Assembly (NCBI RefSeq): GCF_003464595.1
Contig: NZ_QRZF01000008.1
Coordinates: 62,001-126,000 of the forward strand
DNA length: 64,000 nt
From: Bacteroides intestinalis
GTDB taxonomy: Bacteria; Bacteroidota; Bacteroidia; Bacteroidales; Bacteroidaceae
Direction: 5' to 3'
Every line of letters starts with the position of its first letter. The stretch's first letter is position 1. Both the position numbers and the translations under genes were made by a program. The notes under the pieces were generated by a model, which had not been told where the DNA came from, searched no databases, and saw only the letters and a program-made list of their open reading frames with translations. Shown piece after piece: positions 28,266 through 37,139 of the stretch.

Positions 28266-30227
28266 ATGCGCATTTTTAAACGAATCATCCCTATGCGATA
28301 CCCTCGGATATGCTTGTGTGCCATTTTGGTATGCTTGTTCTCTTGTGTCGAGACAATTACAGGACAAGAGACTGTTGATCTGAAATCACTTGCCGATAGT
28401 GTGCGGAAAGCTAATGGCAAGCCGAATTTTCTACCTTTGGGCATGCACTTTCTGGAACTGGCAAAAGAACGGAAAGATACGGCAAATATCAGTGATGCTT
28501 ATGCCATCATTACAAATCATTATTATGAGTTGGGTGATACGGATAGCCTGCGTCTGATGACTTATGAATATATGGATTGGGCGGACCGTTGTCATCGCAA
28601 TACGGATCGCTACCAGGCATGGAGGCAATATATTCAGCGGATGACTGAAAAGGGCATGCAGGAAGAGGCGATGAAAGAGACAGAATTGCTATGTAAAGAT
28701 GCCGAACAGAGGAAAGATAAATATGGCATGGCATCCGGGGAGATGTGTATAGGCTATAACCACCGTGTGTTTGGGCAGAATATAAAGCTCTGTATTGAAT
28801 ATTATGATAATGCCTTAAAACATTTTGAGGAAGGAAAATACTACCGTGACGCTTACGTCGTTTCTCTTAATATCATTCAAACTTATTTGGCACGTCAGTC
28901 GTATAATGAGGCCTTGCCCTATTTGGACCGTTTAGGACAGTTGGTGAAAACTGTAGAAGATAAAAATATATCTATGGGAGAGGCGCTATATATGCGTTAT
29001 TATCAATTTCGTGTCATAGCTGTCTTAGGAGTGAAAGGAGCGAAGGCGGCAGAACCTTACATTCGTGAGGCGAATGCTTATTACCTCAAACATAAAGGAG
29101 ACATATCACAAGAAGGATGGTTCGGTTACAAAATAATGTGCAACCAGATTCTGGGAGATATAAGTAATGCTGTGGTTTATATGGATTCTTTAATTGATTA
29201 CCAACGTTCGATCGGTAATTATTATCCTGGAAATTATAGGCAGAAAGCCATTATGCTGGAACAAGTAGGTTACTATAAGGAGGCATGCCGTGCTTTTGCA
29301 GAATACTCTCAATTGAATGATTCTGTACGTACGGCAGAAATGGATGAACAACTGAACAAATACACTGCCCAGTTTGAAGTGGACCGCCTGAAGATGGAAA
29401 AATTGGAATTGAGTGAAAGAATGAGTCGTGAACGGCTTATTACGGTATCTATTGCCGGTTGCTTGATATTTATATTACTTCTGCTGGTTACTTACCTCTA
29501 TGTTCGCACTTTATCTATGAACCGGAAATTGGATGTTGCCCGTAAGGAATTGCAGAAGATGAGCCGTATCAAGAGTTCATTTATCCAGCATGTTACGCAT
29601 GAGTTGCGTACACCGCTTAATTCTGTAGTAGGCTTTTCTGCTTTGCTTGCCGAGGAAGGACTGGATGTGGAAGATGCTCGTGAATACTCCGGTCAGGTGG
29701 AGAAGAACAGTGCTTATTTGCTGGGATTGATTGATAATATTATTGATATAGCTGACATGGACTCTCAGACGGCAGATATGCCTAAAGAAGTTGTGGATGT
29801 CAATGCTTGCTGTCTTGAATGTATAGATGAATTTGGAGGCAAACAAAATGACGGTGTGGAATTGCAGTGGATTCCGTCTCCTGATGATCCTGTAATCTTG
29901 ACTGTGCGTGCCTGGATGAAGCGTGTCCTGTCTTTGTTGCTGGACAATGCCGAGAAGTTTACCGAACAAGGAGTCATTCGTCTACTGTGTGAGGAAGATA
30001 AAGCGAATAGTATCATTCGTTTTATTATAGAGGATACAGGTATAGGTATCGACCCGCAATATCAGGATACTATTTTCGAGCGTTTCTTTAAAATAGATAC
30101 CTTTAGGCCTGGTACAGGATTGGGACTTTCCATAGCCCGCCAGGTAATGGACATTGTTGATGGTAAAATTTATTTGGATACATCTTACACAGGCGGTACC
30201 CGTATGGTAGTAGAATGGCCTGCATAA
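28266..30227 (+). CDS. TPR-containing sensor histidine kinase, orphan
   Basis: A 653-residue membrane kinase: leader peptide (about 1-33, a second ATG at 28293 is an equally possible start), periplasmic TPR-like helices (about 40-370), one membrane segment (about 391-413), and a coiled coil. The dimerisation domain carries His445 in THELRTPLNSVVGFS. The ATPase domain has DNAEKFTEQG, DTGIGID and GTGLGLSIARQ. There is no receiver or DNA-binding domain and no response regulator next to it, so its partner must lie elsewhere. A GHL10 gene follows after 33 nt and is probably co-transcribed. Confidence 0.88.
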   Translation: MRIFKRIIPMRYPRICLCAILVCLFSCVETITGQETVDLKSLADSVRKANGKPNFLPLGMHFLELAKERKDTANISDAYAIITNHYYELGDTDSLRLMTYEYMDWADRCHRNTDRYQAWRQYIQRMTEKGMQEEAMKETELLCKDAEQRKDKYGMASGEMCIGYNHRVFGQNIKLCIEYYDNALKHFEEGKYYRDAYVVSLNIIQTYLARQSYNEALPYLDRLGQLVKTVEDKNISMGEALYMRYYQFRVIAVLGVKGAKAAEPYIREANAYYLKHKGDISQEGWFGYKIMCNQILGDISNAVVYMDSLIDYQRSIGNYYPGNYRQKAIMLEQVGYYKEACRAFAEYSQLNDSVRTAEMDEQLNKYTAQFEVDRLKMEKLELSERMSRERLITVSIAGCLIFILLLLVTYLYVRTLSMNRKLDVARKELQKMSRIKSSFIQHVTHELRTPLNSVVGFSALLAEEGLDVEDAREYSGQVEKNSAYLLGLIDNIIDIADMDSQTADMPKEVVDVNACCLECIDEFGGKQNDGVELQWIPSPDDPVILTVRAWMKRVLSLLLDNAEKFTEQGVIRLLCEEDKANSIIRFIIEDTGIGIDPQYQDTIFERFFKIDTFRPGTGLGLSIARQVMDIVDGKIYLDTSYTGGTRMVVEWPA

Positions 30228-30260
30228 TTAATAAACAACCCTTAATCAGATTTATAAAGA

Positions 30261-31769
30261 ATGAAAGTAAAAACTCTTTTGTGCATATGCGCCCTGCTCT
30301 TTTCTTTAGCAGTGGCGGCACAATCTCCGCAACCCGAAAGATATCCCAAACGTGAATTTCGCGCAGCCTGGATTCAGGCTGTCAACGGACAGTTTCGTGG
30401 AATTCCTACCGAGAAGTTAAAACAAACCTTGATTAACCAGTTGAATTCTTTGCAAGAGGCAGGTATCAATGCAATCATTTTCCAGGTACGTCCTGAGGCT
30501 GATGCTCTTTATGCCTCCAAACTGGAACCGTGGAGCCGTTTTCTGACAGGTGTACAGGGAAAAGCTCCCAATCCTTACTGGGATCCTATGGAGTTTATGA
30601 TTGAAGAATGCCATAAGCGAGGCATGGAATTTCATGCGTGGATCAATCCCTATCGCGTGAAGACCTCGCTAAAGAATGAATTGGCCCCGAATCATGTTTA
30701 TAATATCCATCCCGAGTGGTTTGTGACCTATGGTGACCAATTGTATTTTGATCCGGCATTACCGGAAAGCCGTCGTCATATCTGTATGGTGGTAATGGAT
30801 ATTGTTTCCCGCTATGATGTGGATGCCATTCATATGGATGATTATTTCTATCCTTATCCTAAACCAGGAGTGGAATTTCCGGATGATGCTAGCTTTGCCC
30901 GTTACGGTGGTGGCTTTTCTAATAAAGCAGACTGGCGGCGCAGCAATGTCAATGTGTTGATAAAGAAAATACATGAGACGGTACGCGAGGTGAAACCTTG
31001 GGTTAAATTTGGTGTATCTCCTTTCGGTATCTATCGTAATGAGAAGAGTGATCCGCTGGGTAGCAAGACCAATGGATTACAGAACTATGATGACCTTTAT
31101 GCCGATGTGCTTCTTTGGGCTCGTGAAGGCTGGGTGGACTATAACATTCCGCAAATATATTGGCATATTGGCCATCCGGCAGCTGATTATGAAACATTGG
31201 TGAAATGGTGGGCAAAGCATACGGAGAACCGTCCTTTGTTTATCGGGCAGTCAGTGATGAATACAGTACAGAATGCTGATCCGCAAAATCCCTCTATGAA
31301 TCAACTTCCCCGCAAGATGGCATTGCAGCGTGCTTATCAGACAATTGGCGGAAGCTGTCAGTGGCCTGCCAGCGCAGTGGTGGAAAATGCCGGGAAATAT
31401 CGCGATGCTTTGATTGCTGAATATCATAAATATCCTGCTTTACCGCCGGTATTCGATTTCATGGATAATGAAGCACCTGATAAGGTGCGTAAGGTAAAAC
31501 CTGTGTGGACAGCAGATGGGTATCTTTTGTTCTGGACAGCCCCGAAGTACAAAGATGAAATGAATCGTGCTGTTCAATATGTAATTTACCGCTTCGGTGC
31601 AAAAGAGAAAGTGGATATCAGTGATCCTTCCCATATCGTAGCTATTACGCGCGATAATTTTTATAAATTGCCGTATGAGAATGGGAAAACAAAATATCGT
31701 TATGTGGTGACGGCACTCGACCGACTGCATAATGAATCGAAAACAGTTGCAAAAAAGGTGAAGCTATAA
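30261..31769 (+). CDS. GHL10-family (DUF187) glycosyl hydrolase-like protein, second copy
   Basis: A 502-residue paralogue of the gene at 21421 with the same order of parts: signal peptide (about 1-20, ...LAVAAQ), GHL10 barrel (REFRAAWIQAVNGQFRG, IIFQVRPEADALY, IEECHKRGMEFHAWINPY, VDAIHMDDYFYP) and a fibronectin III-like end (about 415-502, ...VTALDRLHNES). The motifs WINPYR and HMDDYFYP are closer to the classical DUF187 signature than those of the other copy, so the two may act on different substrates. It follows the orphan histidine kinase and ends in a bidirectional terminator. Confidence 0.87.
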   Translation: MKVKTLLCICALLFSLAVAAQSPQPERYPKREFRAAWIQAVNGQFRGIPTEKLKQTLINQLNSLQEAGINAIIFQVRPEADALYASKLEPWSRFLTGVQGKAPNPYWDPMEFMIEECHKRGMEFHAWINPYRVKTSLKNELAPNHVYNIHPEWFVTYGDQLYFDPALPESRRHICMVVMDIVSRYDVDAIHMDDYFYPYPKPGVEFPDDASFARYGGGFSNKADWRRSNVNVLIKKIHETVREVKPWVKFGVSPFGIYRNEKSDPLGSKTNGLQNYDDLYADVLLWAREGWVDYNIPQIYWHIGHPAADYETLVKWWAKHTENRPLFIGQSVMNTVQNADPQNPSMNQLPRKMALQRAYQTIGGSCQWPASAVVENAGKYRDALIAEYHKYPALPPVFDFMDNEAPDKVRKVKPVWTADGYLLFWTAPKYKDEMNRAVQYVIYRFGAKEKVDISDPSHIVAITRDNFYKLPYENGKTKYRYVVTALDRLHNESKTVAKKVKL

Positions 31770-31783
31770 GCTTCATCTTTTTT
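31751..31783. terminator. Bidirectional terminator between GHL10 and chromate transporter genes
   Basis: GGTGAAGCT (31757-31765) pairs with AGCTTCATC (31769-31777) around a 3-nt loop, with an A-run before and a T-run after. It contains the stop codon of the GHL10 gene and reaches the stop of the convergent transporter gene. Confidence 0.8.
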
Positions 31784-32333
31784 ATTGATATAATATAAGC
31801 CCTGCTATTCCGCAAACTACAATCATTAGTATCGGATTGATTTTATATTTCCTGGTTCCTATAAAAGCTATCAGGAAAATGAGGCAGCTAATAATAAATG
31901 AGTACATATCTTCTTTGGGTGAACTGAAGTTTTCTGCGTTCATCAATACCAATGCTGCTGATGCCAGCAATCCGACCACTGCCGGACGCAATCCACTGAA
32001 TACGGCTTCTACAACCGGATGCTTCTGATATTTCAGGAAGAATTTGCTGATGGCTAACATCAATATGAATGAGGGAAGCACCACTGCAAGAGTAGCGATG
32101 ATAGAGCCCCATACACTTCCAGTAGCAGTGAAACCTACATATGTTGCCGAATTGATTCCGATAGGTCCGGGTGTCATTTGACTGATAGCCACAATATCCG
32201 TAAATTCTTGTGATGTCAACCAGCCATAGCGGGTGACCACTTCACCCTGTATCATAGAAAGCATGGCATATCCGCCACCAAAGCCAAACAAACCGATCTT
32301 GAAGAATGTATAGAATAACTGTAAATAAAGCAT
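31782..32333 (-). CDS. Short-chain chromate-transporter family protein (second of pair)
   Basis: A 183-residue inner membrane protein of the CHR family in its half-size form, with about five to six hydrophobic segments. It carries the family motif FKIGLFGFGGGYAMLSMIQ at the N terminus and ISQMTPGPIGINSATYVG. Short CHR proteins work as pairs of opposite topology and can export chromate, or move other anions. It is 48 nt behind the other half at 32382. The gap holds an AT-rich 26-nt element shared with purL. The real substrate is uncertain, as many gut CHR pairs are untested. Confidence 0.85.
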   Translation of the reverse strand: MLYLQLFYTFFKIGLFGFGGGYAMLSMIQGEVVTRYGWLTSQEFTDIVAISQMTPGPIGINSATYVGFTATGSVWGSIIATLAVVLPSFILMLAISKFFLKYQKHPVVEAVFSGLRPAVVGLLASAALVLMNAENFSSPKEDMYSFIISCLIFLIAFIGTRKYKINPILMIVVCGIAGLILYQ

Positions 32334-32340
32334 GGAAGAA

Positions 32341-32366
32341 TTATGATTTATAATTTATGATTTATG
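32341..32366 (-). repeat. 26-nt AT-rich element before chromate transporter start
   Basis: A 26-nt sequence built from two ATGATTTAT-type motifs is identical here and at 40854-40879. On the minus strand it ends 7 nt before the ATG of the transporter half; the other copy ends 9 nt before the purL ATG. The fixed place and direction suggest a leader element that aids translation, or a mobile low-complexity repeat. Confidence 0.6.
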
Positions 32367-32381
32367 ATGCGCAGCCAACTT

Positions 32382-32930
32382 TCAACTCTTAACTTTCGGA
32401 CGGTGCAATCGTCCGTACAAGTATCCTCCCACACCGGCAATGATAATTACCCAAATAGGGGAGAAGTCCAGTAACCAGATGACCAATGCTGATACGACGG
32501 GTATCCAGATATTGTATCGGTTTACCTTGGCTGATTTTGCCATACTGAATGTAGGAGCGGCGATCAATGCAACCACTGCCGGACGAATACCTTTAAAGAT
32601 ACGTTCAACAATGACATTGTCTTTGAAGTTATGGAAGAATAACGCAATGGCAAGAATTATGAAGAATGACGGTAATATAGTACCTAAAGTGGTAACTATA
32701 CTTCCGCGAATTCCCCTTAACTTATATCCGATGAAAATAGAAATGTTGACTGCAAGAATGCCGGGGGTTGATTGGGAAATAGCAAGTAAGTCAATGAAAT
32801 CGTCTTTGGCAATCCATTTCCGTTTATCTACAATCTCTTCTTCTATCAATGGCACCATAGCATAGCCGCCTCCTATAGTAAAGAGTCCTATCTTAGAAAA
32901 GAGGCCGAATGCCTCGAAGTAAATATTCAT
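32382..32930 (-). CDS. Short-chain chromate-transporter family protein (first of pair)
   Basis: A 182-residue half-size CHR protein with FSKIGLFTIGGGYAMVPLIEEEIV and AISQSTPGILAVNISIFIGY. It pairs with the second half at 31782. Its ATG is only four bases behind the stop of the very large hybrid two-component regulator, so the three genes almost certainly form one transcript. That makes the pair a candidate target or partner of this regulator, which is unusual, since such regulators normally control polysaccharide genes. Confidence 0.86.
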   Translation of the reverse strand: MNIYFEAFGLFSKIGLFTIGGGYAMVPLIEEEIVDKRKWIAKDDFIDLLAISQSTPGILAVNISIFIGYKLRGIRGSIVTTLGTILPSFFIILAIALFFHNFKDNVIVERIFKGIRPAVVALIAAPTFSMAKSAKVNRYNIWIPVVSALVIWLLDFSPIWVIIIAGVGGYLYGRLHRPKVKS

Positions 32931-32934
32931 GTTA

Positions 32935-35900
32935 TTATATCATCTTACCATTATTATCTTCTTCTTTCTGTTTCGCATATTGGCTTGGGCTGACGTTGAA
33001 ATGCTTTTTAAATACTTCACGGAAGTACTTCGCATCACTAAATCCCGTCATTTCGGCAACCTCAGTTATACTGTGCTGTTGCTCTTTCAGTAGCTGGGCG
33101 GCACGTTTCAGGCGTATCAGTCGGATATAATCTGCCGGGGCTTGGTCAGTCAGAGCCTTTATTTTATTATAAAAACTGGTGCGACTCATATTCAGTAAGT
33201 TACATAGCACATCAACTGTAAAGGAACTATTATCCATATTGTCTTCCACACTCTTCTTGACAGTAGAAATGAATTTCCAGTCAATGTCGGTGGAACAGTT
33301 GATGCAAGCTGTATCACTCTCTTCATCGTTCAGTTCCAGATTGGCATATTTATGGCGCAATAAAGAACGGTTAGTAAGGATATTAGCTATCGTAGCACGA
33401 AGAATACCAATATTAAATGGTTTCACAATGTATTCGTCTGCTCCTGTTTTCAATCCTTCAATGATATTTCTATCATTATTCAGTGCAGTTAGTAATATGA
33501 TGGGAATATGTGATGTTTCAATATCATTCTTTAATTTGTGACACAATTCATCCCCACGCATTTCGGGCATCATGATATCCGAAATGATCATGTTAGGCAT
33601 GTATTCTTTAACGATGTCGAGTGCCTGCTTACCATAGCTGCATACTTGTATGGTATAATCATCCGACAGTGTATTGCGCAGATACTCTCTCAGTTCGTCA
33701 TTATCCTCTACAATTAAGATTTTCGGAAGATCGCCATTCTGCTGTTGTTTCTGTCTGGCTGTATCATAAACAGTACTTAAAGAAATATTCTTAGGCACCC
33801 CCGATTCTGTATAGACTACTTTTTCACTTCCCGGTTTCGGACTATGAACGGCTTTACGATAATATTTTTCTTTTTTCGGGAATATAACCTTAATGCAGGA
33901 ACCTTTACCTTCCGTGCTGTTGAAGTTAATTTTACCTTTATGCAAACGGACGAGTTTCCATACCAGTAGCAGACCAATGCCACTACCTGTAACCTTTGAG
34001 TTTATAGCATTACTACCCCGGAAATGCATTCTGAAAAGTTTTTTTTGTTCGGAAGCCGGAATACCGATACCCGTATCCTTTACTTCAACGCTCCAGTTAT
34101 CTTCAGTTTCAGCAGCAAAGATATGTACGCTACCACCTTCCGGTGTATATTTCAAAGCATTGGAAATCAAATTCTTCAGAATAGAGTCCATTTTATCTTT
34201 GTCGAGCCAGACATTCATATAACGGAAGTTGCTTTCGTATGTCAGGCTGACACGTTTGACATCTGCATAAGCTCGGAAAGCATTGATCATTTCTTCCATG
34301 TATGTACTCAATTCGTATTCTGATACATACAAAGCACTGGAATAAGTATCTGCGCGTTCAAAGTTGATTAGGTTAGTAGTAAGACGCAGCAGGGCATTCA
34401 CATTTCGTATGGCAGTATTCATATTGCTACGCCCGCCTGGTGTCAGGTCTTCTTTTTCACTGAGTTCTTCCAAAGGAGCTTTGATCAATGTCAACGGAGT
34501 ACGGATATCGTGCGCTGTATTGATAAAGAAGCGTATCTTTTCATCCGAAGTTTTTCGTTGTTTTCGTAAGATAATGACACGTAAGGTTATAGTAATAATT
34601 GCTGCAATAACAAGAGCATAAAGTAATAAAGCCCAGATGCTGAGCCATATTGGTTGTTCTATCATAATATCCATGTCACGTTCTTCAAGAACGATTCTCC
34701 TGTCTTCACTGGAAATGGCACGTACCCGTAGTGTGTACTTTCCGGGACTTAGGTTAGTGAATCGGATCAAACAGTCTTTTTCAGGACGGCTCCATCCGTC
34801 ATAAAAGCCTTCCAATTTCCAGGAATACAAAATCAGAGACGGGTAATCATAGTTAATGGAAGATATTCGCAAAGAGAATATATTCTGATTATATTTTAGT
34901 TTCAATACTTTGGTTTCATCTATGTCAACCTCTAGCGGTGAGCCTTCGTCACCAAGGTAAACGGTCTGATAGAATACACGTAAATCGCTGAATATCATTT
35001 GAAATTTGTAATTTCGTGGAATCATCATGTCTTTATGAAATTCTATAGCTCCGTCCGTACTTCCGAGAATGAAGTTTCCATTCTTCCGCAATACACCTGA
35101 TGCAGAATTGAAATGGTCACTTTTCAATCCTTGCTCCTTAGTCCAGTTATGGAATACTTTTTCACTTGGATAGTAACTTGTCAGACTGTTTTCAGTACTC
35201 AACAGAATACTTTGGTCTTCATCTGAAAGAATCGTATATATATTGTTGGAAATCAAAGGGCAATTATCTTTATGAAAGTGCTCAAACGATTTGTTCTCAT
35301 AATCATAAATGAGTAGTCCGGAATTACTGGTTCCTATATATAGCAAACCGTTGTCCGATTGGTAAAGTGCATTGATATAAAAAGATTCTATCGGCATTGA
35401 TATATATTGAAATTCACCGTTCTCTTTATCTAATAAATACAGACCTGTGGCAGTACCTATCCACATATGTTTCTCGTCCTTTTCTATAATGTCCGTAATG
35501 CCGTTCAGTCCCGGATATGTACGTATGTTTTTACGTGAAAAATCAATTTGTTTTAGATTGTAATAGCCGCCGAACCAGATGTTGCCGGCAGAATCTTTCA
35601 TAATAGAACGTATATATTTGTCTGGGCGGATATCACTGTCACTAAATGTAGAGGGAGTGAAGAATTCCGCTTTCATTTGTTTTTTGTTGATTTGATAAAT
35701 GCCTGAACTGTACCCGCCCGCCCAAATGATACCCGGTGATACCTCACATAAAGAAATGAAAACATGATTCTTTGTAACATTTCCGCTGTCGAATACACTG
35801 AGGAATGAGTGCCATTGCTTAGTTTGAGTGGAGTACAGGCTGATACCGTTGTTGGTGGCGAACCATAAGTCACCCTCGTGATCTTCGATGATCGCATTTA

Positions 35901-36954
35901 CCTGGTCATTAACAAGTGATTGCTTGTTGCCAATGGAATGTTTAATCCATTGATAACTGGCGTATTGATTATTGCGTACCGTGATGCCGATAGGGTAATT
36001 GGCCATCCAGATACGGTCACCATCAACGTAGAAGTCGTAGATACTATTGCCGTTCATGGCATTATAGCTGTTATAATCTGCTACGATGTAAGGATCGCAC
36101 TTGTAGGTATCCACATTCATTTTATATACGCCTGCACCATCAGTGGCTATTAAGATTTCCTTATCGTTGAAAGCTTTTATACGGGTAATACTGACATCTT
36201 CCAAACCAGCATTGAGCTTGATAGTTTGATGGATATTCATGTCGTACAAATAAAGACCTTTTTGGAAGGTACCGATAAATAGTTTACGACTTTCTTTATG
36301 AAAATATAGTTCGTTAACTTGCATTTTCAGGTTATCCAGCCAGTGACAAGGCGAAAGATTGAGGACGTTGTCTTTTAACTCGGCGTGATGTACACCAACA
36401 TCTGTACCGATAAAATAATGTTCTGGATCGATTTGCTCAATATCTGTAATGCTTTCTCCTATATGGTTTTCAATGACAGTGTTTTTTTCACTGTTGGTAT
36501 CATAGAGGTATAGCGCTTCTTCATTGCAGAGCCATACAATGTTATTACTGTCGATAAAACCATAGCTTACAGGAGTCGGATTTCCTTTTACCACTTCATC
36601 CGGTAGTTTGTATACTAACTGGAAGCGGTCATGTTTGGCGTCATAGCGGAATACTCTTCCTTTTTTGCCTATTTCCCAAAGTGTTCCATCCGTGCCGACA
36701 TAGAGCCAACTCAGATTTAACATAGAATTGACCTCTATCTCGCTGTCTATAAGCCGATATTGCTTGAAGTTTTTTCCGTCATAACGGTCGATGCCATTAT
36801 GCGTAAGAAACCACATATAACCTTTCGGCCCTTTCTGAATGGCATATACCCTACGGTTACTTAAGCCATCTTCTACGCCGAGATATTTATATGTTTGGGC
36901 GATGCATAGGGCAGAAAAATATGTGAATATAAAGAAAAGGACGAGTTTTCTCAT
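32935..36954 (-). CDS. Hybrid two-component regulator with beta-propeller sensor
   Basis: A 1339-residue one-protein phosphorelay. After a signal peptide (about 1-19) come two periplasmic seven-bladed propeller repeats (Reg_prop, for example GLSNRRVYAIQKGPKGYMWF, GDLWFATNNGISLY) and a Y_Y_Y domain (about 715-785). A membrane segment (about 790-812) leads to a kinase with His815 in INTAHDIRTPLT and a receiver with Asp1126 in IISDIMMPEMRGD. An AraC-type C-terminal domain ends ...FSDAKYFREVFKKHFNVSPSQY. This layout usually senses oligosaccharides and switches on polysaccharide-use genes. No such genes follow; the chromate transporter pair does, four bases later. Confidence 0.92.
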   Translation of the reverse strand: MRKLVLFFIFTYFSALCIAQTYKYLGVEDGLSNRRVYAIQKGPKGYMWFLTHNGIDRYDGKNFKQYRLIDSEIEVNSMLNLSWLYVGTDGTLWEIGKKGRVFRYDAKHDRFQLVYKLPDEVVKGNPTPVSYGFIDSNNIVWLCNEEALYLYDTNSEKNTVIENHIGESITDIEQIDPEHYFIGTDVGVHHAELKDNVLNLSPCHWLDNLKMQVNELYFHKESRKLFIGTFQKGLYLYDMNIHQTIKLNAGLEDVSITRIKAFNDKEILIATDGAGVYKMNVDTYKCDPYIVADYNSYNAMNGNSIYDFYVDGDRIWMANYPIGITVRNNQYASYQWIKHSIGNKQSLVNDQVNAIIEDHEGDLWFATNNGISLYSTQTKQWHSFLSVFDSGNVTKNHVFISLCEVSPGIIWAGGYSSGIYQINKKQMKAEFFTPSTFSDSDIRPDKYIRSIMKDSAGNIWFGGYYNLKQIDFSRKNIRTYPGLNGITDIIEKDEKHMWIGTATGLYLLDKENGEFQYISMPIESFYINALYQSDNGLLYIGTSNSGLLIYDYENKSFEHFHKDNCPLISNNIYTILSDEDQSILLSTENSLTSYYPSEKVFHNWTKEQGLKSDHFNSASGVLRKNGNFILGSTDGAIEFHKDMMIPRNYKFQMIFSDLRVFYQTVYLGDEGSPLEVDIDETKVLKLKYNQNIFSLRISSINYDYPSLILYSWKLEGFYDGWSRPEKDCLIRFTNLSPGKYTLRVRAISSEDRRIVLEERDMDIMIEQPIWLSIWALLLYALVIAAIITITLRVIILRKQRKTSDEKIRFFINTAHDIRTPLTLIKAPLEELSEKEDLTPGGRSNMNTAIRNVNALLRLTTNLINFERADTYSSALYVSEYELSTYMEEMINAFRAYADVKRVSLTYESNFRYMNVWLDKDKMDSILKNLISNALKYTPEGGSVHIFAAETEDNWSVEVKDTGIGIPASEQKKLFRMHFRGSNAINSKVTGSGIGLLLVWKLVRLHKGKINFNSTEGKGSCIKVIFPKKEKYYRKAVHSPKPGSEKVVYTESGVPKNISLSTVYDTARQKQQQNGDLPKILIVEDNDELREYLRNTLSDDYTIQVCSYGKQALDIVKEYMPNMIISDIMMPEMRGDELCHKLKNDIETSHIPIILLTALNNDRNIIEGLKTGADEYIVKPFNIGILRATIANILTNRSLLRHKYANLELNDEESDTACINCSTDIDWKFISTVKKSVEDNMDNSSFTVDVLCNLLNMSRTSFYNKIKALTDQAPADYIRLIRLKRAAQLLKEQQHSITEVAEMTGFSDAKYFREVFKKHFNVSPSQYAKQKEEDNNGKMI

Positions 36955-36999
36955 AATAGTTACAGGCGTTTGTTGTTGGGGCCTTTTGTGAAATTAACG

Positions 37000-37031
37000 C
37001 AAAAATATGCATTTTGTTTGATAAAAGCAAA
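37000..37031 (-). promoter_or_regulatory. Promoter for propeller hybrid regulator operon
   Basis: On the minus strand TTTG (37031-37028), a 20-nt spacer and TATTTTTG (37007-37000). It lies about 46 nt before the ATG at 36954. Confidence 0.68.
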
Positions 37032-37078
37032 ACGAATGTAGAAGAATAGTGTTCGATACCTCGTATTGTTTAGACGAA

Positions 37079-37113
37079 ACAGGCGCAAGTTGTATATTAT
37101 AACCTGCGCCTGT
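37079..37113 (-). terminator. Terminator after purL
   Basis: ACAGGCGCA (37079-37087) and TGCGCCTGT (37105-37113) form a 9-bp stem with an inner GTT/AAC pairing. It lies just after the purL stop on the minus strand and before the promoter of the next gene. The T-run is weak (GTTTCGTCTAAA). Confidence 0.65.
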
Positions 37114-37139
37114 ACATCACTTCTAAATTGTAGTCAGAA

